Notes: generated by a model not told the origin, from the letters alone. DNA of 64,000 nt from Sabulicella glaciei (GCF_026183895.1 NZ_JAPFQI010000013.1:1-64000); one strand, 5' to 3'. Shown: positions 53,491 through 63,018, numbered from the stretch's first letter. Numbers and translations are program-made.

Positions 53491-56217
53491 ATGTTCGCGG
53501 GCATGGTGTACGGGTTGCCAGAAGCCCTCCTGGCGCCCGTCGGGATGGGACAGATATTCGACGAAACGGATTGGTCTGCCACCGCGCTGGGCCCTCGGGC
53601 GCGCTGGCCGCTGGCCCTGCGCCTGGCCGTGGACCTCATCCTGGCCTCGCGCTTTCCCATGAGCGTGGCGTGGGGGGAGGAGCGCATCCTCCTCTACAAC
53701 GATGCCTATGCCGAGATCCTGGGCGCGCGGCACCCGGAGGCGCTGGGCCGGCCGATGCAGGAAGTCTGGCCGGAGGCATGGCCGGAACTCGGCCCCCTTG
53801 TCGCGCGGAGCTTCGGGGGCGAGGCAGTGTGGCGCGAGGACATGCTGCTCACGCTGGAGCGGCACGGCTATCCGGAGCCGGCCTGGTTCACCTTCTCCTT
53901 CTCGCCGCTGCGCGACGGCCTGGGCGCGGTGTGCGGCATGCTGAACACCGTGGTGGAAACCACGGGGCGGCAGAGGCTGGAAGCCTCGCTGCGGCACAGC
54001 GAGGCGCGGCACCGCGCCCTGCTGGAAAGCATCGGCGACGGGTTCTTCGTGCTCGACCGCCATTGGCGCTTCTCCTACGTCAACCCGCAGGGCGCGCGCA
54101 TCCTCGGCCGCCCGGTGGAGGAGATGCTGGGGGCGGTCATCTGGGACGCCTTCCCAGGTCTCGTCGCCTCCCGCTTCGAGGCGGTGTACCGCCGCGTCGC
54201 CGAAACCCGCGCGATGGGGACGGAGCGCGCCTTCTACCCCGATCAGGGCCGCTGGTACGAGGTGCGGGCCTTTCCCGCGGAGCCGGGCGGGATCTCCGTC
54301 TTCGTGCGCGACGTGTCGGAGGAGGTGCGCAAGGACGAAGCGCTGCGGCGCTCGGAAACCCGCTACCGCTCCCTGTCCGAGGCGTCCTCGCAGCTGGTCT
54401 GGACGCTGGACGGGGCGCAGCGCATGGGCGGCGGCCAGCCCGGCTGGGAAGCCTTCACCGGCCAGGACAAGGCGGCGCGCAGCGGGATGGGATGGCTGGA
54501 GGCCGTGCACCCGGACCACCGGGGCCGCTTGCTCCACCTCGCCCGCGCGGCGGTGGAGGAGGGCCAGGCCTACGAGGCCGAATTTGTCCTGCGCCGGCAT
54601 GATGGCGCCTGGCGCACCCTGCGCGCGCGTGGCGTGCCGGTCCGCGATGCCGAGGGCGCGGTCGTGGAATGGGTGGGCAGCGGCGCCGACGTCACGGAGC
54701 AGCGCCTGACCGAGGGACGCCTCGCCCTCGCGATGGAGGGAACGAGCGACGGGCTGTGGGATTGGAACATCGTTTCCGGCGAAAGCTTCCACTCGCCCCG
54801 CATTGCCGCGATGCTCGGCCACGCGCCGGAGGAGTGGGACAGCAGCCACGAGAACTGGCTCCGCACCATCCATCCCGAGGACCGGCCGGCGGTCGAGACG
54901 CGGCTGCACGAGCATCTGGCAGGCGAGACGGAGGACTACTCCGCCACCTACCGCGTGCGGCACCGCGATGGGCGCTGGCTGTGGATCCTGTCGCGCGCCC
55001 GGGCGCTGCGCGACGTGGAGGGCTGCGCCATCCGCCTGGTGGGCGCCCACACCGACATCACCGCCCAGAAGGAAGCCGAGACGGCGCTGGCCGAGCGCGA
55101 GGCGCGGCTGCGGGTGATGGCGGATGCCATGCCGCAGATCGTCTGGTGGGCGGACCCGAGCGGGCACACCCTCTGGTACAATCGTCGCTGGCACGAATTC
55201 ACCGGCATCCCCCGCACCGACGTCGCGCCGCCCCCCGAGGAGCGCCTGCACGTCTACCACCCCGAGGACCTCCCCGTCGCGCAGGAGCGCTGGCGCCACT
55301 CGCTCCGCACCGGCGAGCCCTACGAGGTGGAATACCGCTTCCGCGATGCGGCGACGGGACAGTGGCGCTGGCACCTGGGCCGTGCCCTGCCGGCGCGCGA
55401 CGCGGAGGGCCGGATCACGGCCTGGGTGGGCACCGCCACCGACATCCACGACCAGCGCGACGCGCGCGAGATCCTGACCCGGTCGCATGACGAGCTGGAG
55501 CGGCTGGTGGCCGCGCGCACGTCCGAGCTGATGCGCGCCGAGGCGGCGCTGCGCCACAGCGAGCGGCTGCAGGCCATGGGCCAGCTTACCGGTTCCATCG
55601 CGCACGACTTCTCCAACGTGCTGCAGGTGGTGGATTCCGGCATCCATCTCCTCGCCAGCGAGGAGCTGTCGGGGGAGGAGCGGCTGGAGGTGGCGGACGG
55701 GGTCGGCGCCTCCCTGGAGAATGCGCGGCGGATGACCCGTCAGCTCCTCGCCTTCGCGCGGCAGCAGCCGCTGGAGCCCGCGACGCTGGATCTCAACGCA
55801 AGGCTGCGGGCGATGCGGGAGCTGCTGCGCCATTCCCTCGGCCAGCGCATCGCGCTGAAGACGGAGTTCGCGGAGGGGCTGCCCCCGGTGACGCTGGATC
55901 CGGCGCAGCTGGAAACGGCGCTGCTGAACCTCGTGATGAATGCGCGCGACGCGATGCCGGAGGGGGGGACGCTCACCCTCTCGACGGCGATGGAGGATGG
56001 CCGCGTGGCGCTGACCGTTGCCGACACGGGCGAGGGCATGCCGCCCGAGGTGCTGGAACGGCTCTTCGAGCCCTTCTTCACCACCAAGCCGGCGGGCAAG
56101 GGCACCGGGCTCGGCCTCGCCCAGGTGCATGGGTTCCTGGCCCAGTCCGGCGGCGAGGTGCGGGTGGAAAGCACGCCCGGTGCGGGCAGCCGCTTCACCC
56201 TGCTCCTGCCTTCCTGA
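53491..56217 (+). CDS. Multi-PAS sensor histidine kinase (HWE-free, H-D-F-S type)
   Basis: 908 residues, no membrane segment, so a cytosolic sensor. Five PAS/PAC units can be placed at about residues 25-165, 175-285, 290-405, 410-535 and 540-660 (for example YRVRHRDGRWLWILSRARALRD is a PAC motif). The kinase core has the H box GSIAHDFSNVLQVV (H705), N box LLNLVMNARDAMPEGG, and G boxes VADTGEGMPPEV and GTGLGLAQVHGF. The usual C-terminal receiver domain of this hybrid group is absent; it ends right after the ATPase domain. No regulator gene is adjacent, so the partner is unlinked. Confidence 0.92.
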   Translation: MFAGMVYGLPEALLAPVGMGQIFDETDWSATALGPRARWPLALRLAVDLILASRFPMSVAWGEERILLYNDAYAEILGARHPEALGRPMQEVWPEAWPELGPLVARSFGGEAVWREDMLLTLERHGYPEPAWFTFSFSPLRDGLGAVCGMLNTVVETTGRQRLEASLRHSEARHRALLESIGDGFFVLDRHWRFSYVNPQGARILGRPVEEMLGAVIWDAFPGLVASRFEAVYRRVAETRAMGTERAFYPDQGRWYEVRAFPAEPGGISVFVRDVSEEVRKDEALRRSETRYRSLSEASSQLVWTLDGAQRMGGGQPGWEAFTGQDKAARSGMGWLEAVHPDHRGRLLHLARAAVEEGQAYEAEFVLRRHDGAWRTLRARGVPVRDAEGAVVEWVGSGADVTEQRLTEGRLALAMEGTSDGLWDWNIVSGESFHSPRIAAMLGHAPEEWDSSHENWLRTIHPEDRPAVETRLHEHLAGETEDYSATYRVRHRDGRWLWILSRARALRDVEGCAIRLVGAHTDITAQKEAETALAEREARLRVMADAMPQIVWWADPSGHTLWYNRRWHEFTGIPRTDVAPPPEERLHVYHPEDLPVAQERWRHSLRTGEPYEVEYRFRDAATGQWRWHLGRALPARDAEGRITAWVGTATDIHDQRDAREILTRSHDELERLVAARTSELMRAEAALRHSERLQAMGQLTGSIAHDFSNVLQVVDSGIHLLASEELSGEERLEVADGVGASLENARRMTRQLLAFARQQPLEPATLDLNARLRAMRELLRHSLGQRIALKTEFAEGLPPVTLDPAQLETALLNLVMNARDAMPEGGTLTLSTAMEDGRVALTVADTGEGMPPEVLERLFEPFFTTKPAGKGTGLGLAQVHGFLAQSGGEVRVESTPGAGSRFTLLLPS

Positions 56218-56223
56218 TCCTCC

Positions 56224-56703
56224 CTACCACGCCATCGGCGTGGTGAGGCGCAGCCCGGGTGCCGGGTTCTGGAACAGCCGGTTCTCCCGCGTCGCGTAGG
56301 CACCGTCCTGCGCCACGCCCCGTCCGGGCAGGCGCGGGTTGATCAGCGCCGGCTCCAGCCCGGACTCCGCCAGGCTGGACCGGCCGACCCTGGGCCCTTC
56401 CAGGTCGAGATTGGGGCGCGGGGCCAGTTCGGGGCGCGGGGCCACGGGCTGCGGCACGCCCGCGAAGCCGCCGAAGCCGTTCGCGCCGGGGGTGCCGCCC
56501 GTGCCGGGGACGCCGCCATCCATCCAGGCGCGGTCGCGCGGGTTGCGCGGGCGGGCGCGCCGGGGCGGCGTGCGGCGGGGCGCGGTGGGCTGCGCCGCCT
56601 GGGGCGCGGGCGGCGCGACGGCCGGGACCTCGAATTCCTGCGCGCGGGCCGGTGCGGCGCCCAGCGGCACCAGCAGGGCCAGCAGCGGCAGAAGCGGGAT
56701 CAA
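56224..56703 (-). CDS. Secreted Pro/Arg-rich hypothetical protein (TTG start)
   Basis: 159 residues from TTG at 56703, overlapping the Nudix stop (TTGA). The start is followed at once by a signal peptide ([21 protein letters not shown]). The mature part is low-complexity, rich in Pro, Arg and Gly ([31 protein letters not shown]), then a short ordered end [17 protein letters not shown]. No family is recognised. No ATG or GTG would place the signal so well, and the 4-bp overlap supports coupling to the Nudix gene. Confidence 0.6.
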   Translation of the reverse strand: MIPLLPLLALLVPLGAAPARAQEFEVPAVAPPAPQAAQPTAPRRTPPRRARPRNPRDRAWMDGGVPGTGGTPGANGFGGFAGVPQPVAPRPELAPRPNLDLEGPRVGRSSLAESGLEPALINPRLPGRGVAQDGAYATRENRLFQNPAPGLRLTTPMAW

Positions 56704-57224
56704 AGCCCTGCCATGCCGCGCGAGTCTTCCGACGGGTTCGTTTCCACCCCCGGAAGGTTCCGCCGCCAGGCATGGAGCGCCCAGCGGACGGAGGGAAAGG
56801 CGATGCTGTCCCACGGGATCTCCTCCCACGTGAAAAGCGCCACTTCCTGGCTTTCCGGCCCGGCGGCGAAGCCCGGCTCGGCCAGGGAGGCGCGAAAGAT
56901 CACCTGCACCTGGCCGATGCGGGCGATCGAATACACGGCCAGGACGCTGTCCAGGGAAAGGCGGGCGCACGCCTCTTCCCACGCCTCGCGCCGGGCCCCC
57001 TCCTCCACCGTCTCGCCCAGTTCGAGATAACCGGCGGGCAGGGTCCAGAACCCCTTGCGCGGCTCGATGGCGCGGCGGCACAGCAGGATGCGGCCTTCTT
57101 CCGACACGACGCTGCCGACCACCACCTTCGGGTTCTCGTAGGCGATGAAGCCGCATTCGCCGCAAACCAGGCGCTCGCGGTCCTCGCCCTCCGGCACGCG
57201 CCGGGTGAAGCGGGCAGCATCCAT
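56700..57224 (-). CDS. Nudix hydrolase with N-terminal CxxC element
   Basis: 174 residues. [22 protein letters not shown] is the half zinc-ribbon opening of a Nudix group. The Nudix box reads [22 protein letters not shown], matching Gx5Ex7REUxEE but with Cys where Gly is usual. It should hydrolyse a nucleoside diphosphate derivative such as ADP-ribose or an NADH-type substrate. The last codons overlap the TTG of the secreted Pro-rich gene. Confidence 0.88.
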   Translation of the reverse strand: MDAARFTRRVPEGEDRERLVCGECGFIAYENPKVVVGSVVSEEGRILLCRRAIEPRKGFWTLPAGYLELGETVEEGARREAWEEACARLSLDSVLAVYSIARIGQVQVIFRASLAEPGFAAGPESQEVALFTWEEIPWDSIAFPSVRWALHAWRRNLPGVETNPSEDSRGMAGL

Positions 57225-57282
57225 GAAGACAAGGTGAAGATCCGGACAGCCCGGCGCAAGAGGCTTGTGGCTCGGGAAAACC

Positions 57283-57471
57283 CTACCGCATCAGGAGCAT
57301 CAGCACCGCAAACAGGAGAAGCGCGAGGCCCTGCAGCAGCACGCGGTAGCGCATGAGCTTCTGCGAGGTCTGGGCGGAACCGCCGCGCGCCATGCCGATC
57401 AGGCCGGCGAACAGGACGCCGAGCACCGCCAGCATCGCGGCCCCGACCAGGAAGGTGAGGAAGGTTGTCAT
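57283..57471 (-). CDS. HIG1-domain twin-transmembrane protein
   Basis: 62 residues with two membrane helices ([23 protein letters not shown] and [18 protein letters not shown]). The linking loop [16 protein letters not shown] matches the HIG1 motif (QxxKLMRxRVxxQG). Mitochondrial HIG1 proteins bind cytochrome oxidase; alphaproteobacterial members are thought to do likewise. ATG at 57471 gives a typical length; a GTG at 57480 is an alternative. Confidence 0.82.
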   Translation of the reverse strand: MTTFLTFLVGAAMLAVLGVLFAGLIGMARGGSAQTSQKLMRYRVLLQGLALLLFAVLMLLMR

Positions 57472-57510
57472 TCCCCGCACATAAGGTCGTTCCGGCCGAA
57501 GCGGTATGGC

Positions 57511-58707
57511 TCAGCCGCGCATCCCTTGCAGCCGGCGCACCGCCACGACGCCGACGAGGGCCGCCAGGGCGCAAAGAAGGAAGCCCGGCCCGTAGCCCCC
57601 GGTGCCGAGAACCAGCATGGAGAAGCCCGAGGGCGCCACCACCATGGTCGCGGCGAAGACGAAGCCCAGCGCCGCCGTCGCCGCCCCCACCCGCCCCTCG
57701 GGGGCGAGGCGCGCCACCTCGCCCAGCAGGACACCGTTCCAGGCCACGGCGCTGGCGCCCATGGCCGCGCCCAGCAGGAGGATCGCCGCCTCGGGCCAGG
57801 AGGGACCGGCCAGGGCGAAGCCCGCCGAGGCGAGGGCGATGACCACGCCCAGCGCGACGAGCACGGGCGGCGCCCCGATCCGGTCCGCGACCAGTGCCCA
57901 GAGCACGCGGCCCACCATGCCCGCGCATTGAGCCAGGGCCAAGGCGAGCCCCGCCGCCTCCAGCCCCCGCCCCAGCACCTCCACCTGCCAGACCACGAAG
58001 AAGCTGGAGAAGCAGAACTGCCCGATGCCGAAGGAGGCAGAGGCGACCGTCAGGGCCCGGATCCGTGGGTCGTCGCGCAGGATGGAAAGCGAGGCACGGG
58101 CTTCGGCGAAGGGGCGCAGGGGCGGCGCGTCGGGCTGGCGGTCGGCATCCAGCACGGCGCGCAGCGGCTGCAGCGCCAGGGCGAGCAGGACGGAGAACAG
58201 CGCCACCCCCAGGACGCCGCCGCGCCAGCCGAAGATCAGCGCGAGCAGCGGCGCCAGCGCGGCCACCAGCATGGCGCCCATGGGAACGCCGCACTGCTTC
58301 AGCCCGAAGATCAGCGAGCGCCGCGCCGGCGGGGTGCGCGGCGCCAGCAGGTGCGAGCCGGCGGGGGTGATCGGCCCATGACCCAGCCCGGACAGCAGGG
58401 CCGACAGGACCAGCGCCAGCGGATGCCCGAAGGCGGCCAGGGCAATGCCCAGACCCACGGTGACCAGCGCGCCCTGGCACACCCGCACCCCGCCATGGCG
58501 GCGCAGGAGCCCCGCCGACAGCGGCCCGGACAACAGCGCCCCGGCATAGACCAGCGAGGTGTGGAACCCGGCCAACCCGGCCGGCAGCCCCGTCTCGGCG
58601 GCGATGGCAGGCGCCAGCACCGGCACCGCCAGGAAGGCCCCCATCCCTGCCAGGTGCGTGCCCATGAGGGCGAGCATGACAGTCCAGACAGAGGGTTCAC
58701 GTGGCAT
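57511..58707 (-). CDS. Major facilitator superfamily transporter
   Basis: 398 residues, 12 membrane segments. SLIFGLKQCGVPMGAMLVAALAPLLALIFGWRG and PLSAGLLRRHGGVRVCQGALV are loop motifs of the 12-helix MFS group resembling cyanate/YbfB-like or nitrate-type carriers. The N terminus PREPSVWTVMLALMGTHLAGMGAF runs straight into helix 1. Substrate unknown. It diverges from the mechanosensitive channel gene. Confidence 0.88.
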   Translation of the reverse strand: MPREPSVWTVMLALMGTHLAGMGAFLAVPVLAPAIAAETGLPAGLAGFHTSLVYAGALLSGPLSAGLLRRHGGVRVCQGALVTVGLGIALAAFGHPLALVLSALLSGLGHGPITPAGSHLLAPRTPPARRSLIFGLKQCGVPMGAMLVAALAPLLALIFGWRGGVLGVALFSVLLALALQPLRAVLDADRQPDAPPLRPFAEARASLSILRDDPRIRALTVASASFGIGQFCFSSFFVVWQVEVLGRGLEAAGLALALAQCAGMVGRVLWALVADRIGAPPVLVALGVVIALASAGFALAGPSWPEAAILLLGAAMGASAVAWNGVLLGEVARLAPEGRVGAATAALGFVFAATMVVAPSGFSMLVLGTGGYGPGFLLCALAALVGVVAVRRLQGMRG

Positions 58708-58786
58708 GGGGTTCCCATGCTGCGATGCGGGGCGGCACCCGTCCACCGGGTTGACCCCGGCCATCGGCGCCGCGAAACCCTCCCGC

Positions 58787-61102
58787 ATGATCCGGCTGCT
58801 TCTTGCCCTGCTGCTTCTCGTCGCACCGGCCCAGGCCCAACAGCCGGTCGTGCCCGCGCCCGCGCCGGCAGCCCCCGCCGCCCCGGCGGAACCGGCCCCG
58901 GCCGCGCCCGCCGCCTCGCCCGAGGTGGCGGCGCTGCTGGAGGTCCTGCGGGACGAAGCCCGCCGCGCCGAGCTGATCCGCGCCCTTGAGGCAGCCCAGC
59001 CCGGCACGCCCGCACCCGCGGCGGGCGAGGCGCCGGCGGCCCCGCCCGCCGCGGAGGCCCCTGCCCTTCCCGCCCCGGCGGAGATCGCCGCCGGCATCGC
59101 CGGGCGCCTCGGCAACCTGCTGGGCGATGCGGTGGACGCGCTTTCCGCCGCCACCGACCTGCGCGGCGTCGGGCAATGGCTCGGCGACCTGGCCCAGGAT
59201 GAGCGGCTGCGGCAGCAGGTGGCCTCGCTGCTGTGGAAGCTCCTTCTGGTGCTGGGCGGCGGCCTCCTCGCCGAATGGCTGGTGACCCGGGCGCTGCGGC
59301 GGCCGCGCGCCTGGCTGGAACGCCGCGCCGCCGCCATCGAGGGGCCGCTGCCTGGGCTGCGCCGCCTGCCCTGGATCCTGGGCAACCTCGCCCTCGACCT
59401 CCTGCCCATCCTCGCCTTCGGCGTGGTGGCGATCGGCACGGTGGGGTTCCTGGCGACCTGGCCGTCCAACCGCGTCATCATGGAAACCATCGCCACCTCC
59501 TACATGGCGGCGCGGGCGGTGATGGCCGTGGGACGCATGGTCTTCGCCCCCTCCTCCACCAAGCTGCGCCTCGTGCGCTGCGACGACGAGACGGCGCACT
59601 ACGCCACGCTGTGGATCCGCCGCCTCGCGCTCACCGCCGTCACCTTCTACGCTCTGTCGGAACTCGCGCTGTTCTTCGGCCTGCCGCCGGCGGCGCAGGT
59701 GGCGATCTGGCGCCTGGGGCTGCTCGGCCTTTCCGTGCTGCTGGCGGTGGTGGTGATGCAGAACCGCACCGCCGTCGCGCGTTTGCTCGCCGCCCCGCCC
59801 CTGAAGGAGGGCGACGAGCCGGACGGTGCGCGGCGCTTCCTGCGCGGGGCGCGCGACCGCCTGGCGGAGGCGTGGCACGTCCTCGCCGTGCTTTGGCTCC
59901 TGGCCGCCTGGACGGTCTGGGCGCTGCAGATCGACCGCGGCTTCGAGCGGCTGATCACCGCCTCGGTGATGACGGTGGTCATCATCGCCCTCGGCAAGCT
60001 GGTGGACGAGATGATGCGACGCGGCCTCGGTCGGCTGATGCGGATCTCGCCGGAGCTGGCGCGCAACTATCCGGGGCTGGAGGCGCGCACGAACCGCTAC
60101 CTGCCGGCGCTGCGCGGCATCCTGTCCTTCCTGATCCTGCTGGTCACCCTAATCCTGCTGCTGGAAGCCTGGGGGCTGGGAGCGCTGTCCTGGTTCCGCC
60201 CCGGGCGGATCGGCGGACGCGCGGTTTCCGCCATCCTCACCATCACCCTGACCGGCGGCCTCGCCCTGGCGATCTGGGAGGCGGCGAATGCCGCCATCCA
60301 GCGCCACCTCGCCAGCCTCCCGGCCTCGGGCCAGGCGGCGCAATCGGCGCGGGTGCGGACGCTGCTGCCCATGCTCCGCACCGCGCTGGGCGTGGTGCTG
60401 ACGGTGGTGTTCGGGCTGACGACGCTCAGCGAGGTGGGGGTGAACGTGGCGCCGCTGCTGGCCGGCGCCGGCGTGGTCGGCCTCGCGGTCGGCTTCGGCT
60501 CGCAGACGCTGGTGCGCGACGTCATCACCGGCATCTTCCTGCTGTTCGAGGATGCGGTGGCGGTGGGCGATTCGGTGACGGTTGGCGCGCTGTCCGGCAC
60601 GGTCGAGCAGCTTTCCATCCGCTCCATCAAGCTGCGGGCGCTGGACGGGGCGATCCACATCATCCCCTTCTCCGCCGTCACCACCGTCACCAACCAGACG
60701 CGCGACTTCGGATACGCCGTGGTGGACATCCCCGTGGACTACGCGTCGAACACGGACCAGGCGATCCGCGTCATGCGCTCCGTCGGCGAATCGCTGCGCG
60801 AGGACGAGGCCTGGGCGCCGCAATTGCTGGCGCCTCTGGAGGTGATGGGGGTGGACCGCATGGGCGATGGCGGCGTGGTGCTGCGCGCCCGCATCATGAC
60901 GCCCCCGGCGCGCCGCGTCGCCGTGGGCCGCGAGCTGAACCGCCGCCTCAAGCAGGCCTTCGACGCGGCGGGCATCCGCCTCTGGGCCGCGGGCGCCGGC
61001 CGCGAGGGGTTCAAGCCGCCAGAGCCAGAGCCCACAAAGCCCCCACCCCCGCTGCAATCGCCAGGAGGTAGGAGCGGAGTGCGAGCATGGCCCCGACCGT
61101 GA
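58787..61102 (+). CDS. MscS-family mechanosensitive channel, large multi-helix type
   Basis: 771 residues. A signal peptide (IRLLLALLLLVAPAQAQ) and a Pro/Ala-rich periplasmic stretch (to about 100) precede ten or so membrane helices. The conserved MscS pore and beta domain are near residues 545-690: VAPLLAGAGVVGLAVGFG, then SQTLVRDVITGIFLLFED, VGDSVTVGALSGTVEQLSIRSIKLRALDGAIHIIPFS. It releases solutes on osmotic downshock. The tail is Pro-rich, and its last 92 bp overlap the convergent azlD gene, so part of the tail may be dispensable. Confidence 0.92.
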   Translation: MIRLLLALLLLVAPAQAQQPVVPAPAPAAPAAPAEPAPAAPAASPEVAALLEVLRDEARRAELIRALEAAQPGTPAPAAGEAPAAPPAAEAPALPAPAEIAAGIAGRLGNLLGDAVDALSAATDLRGVGQWLGDLAQDERLRQQVASLLWKLLLVLGGGLLAEWLVTRALRRPRAWLERRAAAIEGPLPGLRRLPWILGNLALDLLPILAFGVVAIGTVGFLATWPSNRVIMETIATSYMAARAVMAVGRMVFAPSSTKLRLVRCDDETAHYATLWIRRLALTAVTFYALSELALFFGLPPAAQVAIWRLGLLGLSVLLAVVVMQNRTAVARLLAAPPLKEGDEPDGARRFLRGARDRLAEAWHVLAVLWLLAAWTVWALQIDRGFERLITASVMTVVIIALGKLVDEMMRRGLGRLMRISPELARNYPGLEARTNRYLPALRGILSFLILLVTLILLLEAWGLGALSWFRPGRIGGRAVSAILTITLTGGLALAIWEAANAAIQRHLASLPASGQAAQSARVRTLLPMLRTALGVVLTVVFGLTTLSEVGVNVAPLLAGAGVVGLAVGFGSQTLVRDVITGIFLLFEDAVAVGDSVTVGALSGTVEQLSIRSIKLRALDGAIHIIPFSAVTTVTNQTRDFGYAVVDIPVDYASNTDQAIRVMRSVGESLREDEAWAPQLLAPLEVMGVDRMGDGGVVLRARIMTPPARRVAVGRELNRRLKQAFDAAGIRLWAAGAGREGFKPPEPEPTKPPPPLQSPGGRSGVRAWPRP

Positions 61103-61313
61103 CCGCCCCGGCGAGCAGGTGCGGCACCCCGCCCTGCAGCAGCGGCGGCGCGACAAAGGCCACGAAGATGCACCCCGGCATGTGGTGCAGCATGGCCTGC
61201 ACGAAGGGGCCGGGCCGGAAGGCGCGCAGCAGGGCGTAGCCCCCGGCGCGCAGCACATAGGTCGCGATCGCCATGCCGAGGATGGCGAGCAGCACGTCGG
61301 GGCGCAGGCTCAT
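61011..61313 (-). CDS. azlD: AzlD-family branched-chain amino acid export subunit
   Basis: 100 residues, four membrane helices: LLAILGMAIATYVLRAGGYALL, PFVQAMLHHMPGCIFVAFVAPPLL and the following GAVTVGAMLAL match AzlD/YgaH. With AzlC it exports branched-chain amino acids or analogues. Its ATG overlaps the azlC stop (ATGA). It overlaps the mscS-family gene 3' end by 92 bp on the other strand. Confidence 0.88.
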   Translation of the reverse strand: MSLRPDVLLAILGMAIATYVLRAGGYALLRAFRPGPFVQAMLHHMPGCIFVAFVAPPLLQGGVPHLLAGAVTVGAMLALRSYLLAIAAGVGALWALALAA

Positions 61314-62011
61314 CGCCGACCGTCCCGCCAGGCGCCGGCCGCCGCGCCGCACAGCGCCCCGGCCAGCACCGGCCAGGGCGGCCCCAGCCCGGCGAAATGC
61401 GCCAGCGCCGCCGCGATTCCCGCGACCAGCCAGGGCACGGCGTCGCCGCGCCCGCGCCAGATCGGCACCATCAGCGCCAGGATGGTGGCGATGCCGGCGA
61501 AGAACACCGGATGGCCGGGCGGCAGCCGTATCAGCCCGGCGGCGGCATGTCCCACCCCGGTCATCGTGGTCCAGCCGGCCCACATGGTCAGCCCCATGCC
61601 GAGCAGCAGCGCCGCGTCCCGCCCGCCCTGGCGCTGGTCGGCGATGCAGACGGCGAAGGTGTTGTCCACCAGCGTCGCCAGCGTGCCCCAGAGGCGGACC
61701 CCACGCAGCCGGTCCAGCCAGGGCGACAGCGCCGCCCCCATCGGCGCGAGGCGCAGGTTGATCACCAGCGCCGCCAGCGTCGCGCCCAGCACCGGCGCCG
61801 GCTCGCGCCACAGCTCCAGCGCGACGATCTGCGAGGTGCCGGCGAAGACCAGCGCGCTCATCAGCACCGTTTCCAGGAAGGACAGCCCTTTGCTGTCCGC
61901 CACCACGCCGACCACCAGCGCGAAGGGCACCATGGCGGGCAGCAGCCCCACCGCGAGGCGCGCCCCGCGCAGCGCCCCCACGCGGGTGAAGACCACCGGC
62001 CCGGGCTTCAC
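61310..62011 (-). CDS. azlC: AzlC-family branched-chain amino acid export permease
   Basis: 233 residues from GTG at 62011, overlapping the recX stop (GTGA). It has GARLAVGLLPAMVPFALVVGVVA, DSKGLSFLETVLMSALVFAGTSQIVALELW and INLRLAPMGAALSPWL, the AzlC hallmarks, over about seven helices. AzlC and AzlD together form the exporter. Coupling to recX is through the 4-bp overlap and may reflect packing more than function. Confidence 0.9.
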   Translation of the reverse strand: MKPGPVVFTRVGALRGARLAVGLLPAMVPFALVVGVVADSKGLSFLETVLMSALVFAGTSQIVALELWREPAPVLGATLAALVINLRLAPMGAALSPWLDRLRGVRLWGTLATLVDNTFAVCIADQRQGGRDAALLLGMGLTMWAGWTTMTGVGHAAAGLIRLPPGHPVFFAGIATILALMVPIWRGRGDAVPWLVAGIAAALAHFAGLGPPWPVLAGALCGAAAGAWRDGRR

Positions 62012-62562
62012 CCGAGGCGCTCCACCGCCTCGTCGCGGCTCATGGCGAGGGCGCGCCGCGCCACCTCGCCGCCGAACCCGGCCCGCGCCAGGGTGGCGAG
62101 CCATTTGCGGCGCGTGTCCGGATCGGGGGCCGCCGCGGCGAAGGGACCGATGCGGCGGCGGCGGCAGGCGACGAGGCAGGCATGGGTCTCGTCCGGCACC
62201 TCCTCTCCTTCCAGCGCGGCGGCGGCGAGGGGCGGGGCGACGCCCTTCTGCAGCAGATGCGCCAGCGTGGCGCGGCCCGAGCGGCCGGAGCCGCGCAGCC
62301 GGCGCGCGCGGGAGGCGGCAAAGGCCGCGTCGTCCACCGCCCCCGCCTCGACCAGCCTGCGCGCGATGCGCGCGGCGGCTTCGGTGGCGCGGGCCGCCTC
62401 GGCGGCGATCTCCTCCGCGTCGCGCCCCCCCTGCCCCGCCTCGCGCGCCCAGCGGCGGATGCGGTTGGCCAGGACGCGGCGCAGCCCCGCCTCCGTCGCC
62501 GAGAAGCGCGCGAGGTGCGCCAGAGCGGCCTCGTGCAGCGCGGCGTCGTCGATGCGGGGCAC
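62008..62562 (-). CDS. recX: RecX family regulatory protein
   Basis: 184 residues, helical repeats typical of RecX: ALAHLARFSATEAGLRRVLANRI at the front, LVEAGAVDDAAFAASRARRLRGSGRSGRATLAHLLQKGV in the centre, RRKWLATLARAGFGGEVARRAL at the end. RecX binds RecA filaments and limits recombination. It is not next to recA here. It lies between the Rrf2 regulator (9-bp gap) and azlC (overlap). Confidence 0.88.
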   Translation of the reverse strand: MPRIDDAALHEAALAHLARFSATEAGLRRVLANRIRRWAREAGQGGRDAEEIAAEAARATEAAARIARRLVEAGAVDDAAFAASRARRLRGSGRSGRATLAHLLQKGVAPPLAAAALEGEEVPDETHACLVACRRRRIGPFAAAAPDPDTRRKWLATLARAGFGGEVARRALAMSRDEAVERLG

Positions 62563-62571
62563 GGCCCGGCC

Positions 62572-63018
62572 TCAGATCACGAAGTGCAGCGGCTCCGTCA
62601 CCGGGCGGCGCAGCCCGGCGGCGGCGGCGCGCTTCAGCAGGTCCTCCACCGAAAGCGCGGCCAGGCGCTCGTCCAGCACCGCATCGAGTTCGGCCCAGAG
62701 CGGAACGGTCACCGCGTTGGCGAGGCGCCCGGCAGGCGGCGAGGGCGGCTCGGAGTCCACCACCGCCTCCACCACCTCGGCGAGGCGGACCTCGCGGGGG
62801 GCGCGGGCCATGCGGTAGCCGCCGCGCGGGCCGCGCAGGCTGTCCAGGATGCCGGCACGCACCAGGGCCTGGAGCAGCGGCTCGATGCCGCGCCGCGCCG
62901 CGCCCAGTCGCTCCGCCACCTCGGCCGCGCCCGTCACCTCGCCGCCGCGCCCGGCGTGGAAGGCGATGTCCAGCACGATGTCGAGGGCAAGAAGCGCCCG
63001 GTCCTGGCGCAGCAGCAT
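62572..63018 (-). CDS. Rrf2-family transcriptional regulator without iron-sulfur cysteines
   Basis: 148 residues. The winged-helix N-terminal part (LALDIVLDIAFH, EVAERLGAARRGIEPLLQALVRAGILDSLRGPRGGYRMARAPREVRLAEVVEAV) is typical of Rrf2. The protein contains no cysteine at all, so it cannot ligate an Fe-S cluster like IscR, NsrR or RirA. This is like CymR, the cysteine-metabolism repressor of Firmicutes that works with CysK. It diverges from cysK across a perfect inverted repeat, so control of cysK and itself is the natural reading. Confidence 0.88.
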   Translation of the reverse strand: MLLRQDRALLALDIVLDIAFHAGRGGEVTGAAEVAERLGAARRGIEPLLQALVRAGILDSLRGPRGGYRMARAPREVRLAEVVEAVVDSEPPSPPAGRLANAVTVPLWAELDAVLDERLAALSVEDLLKRAAAAGLRRPVTEPLHFVI

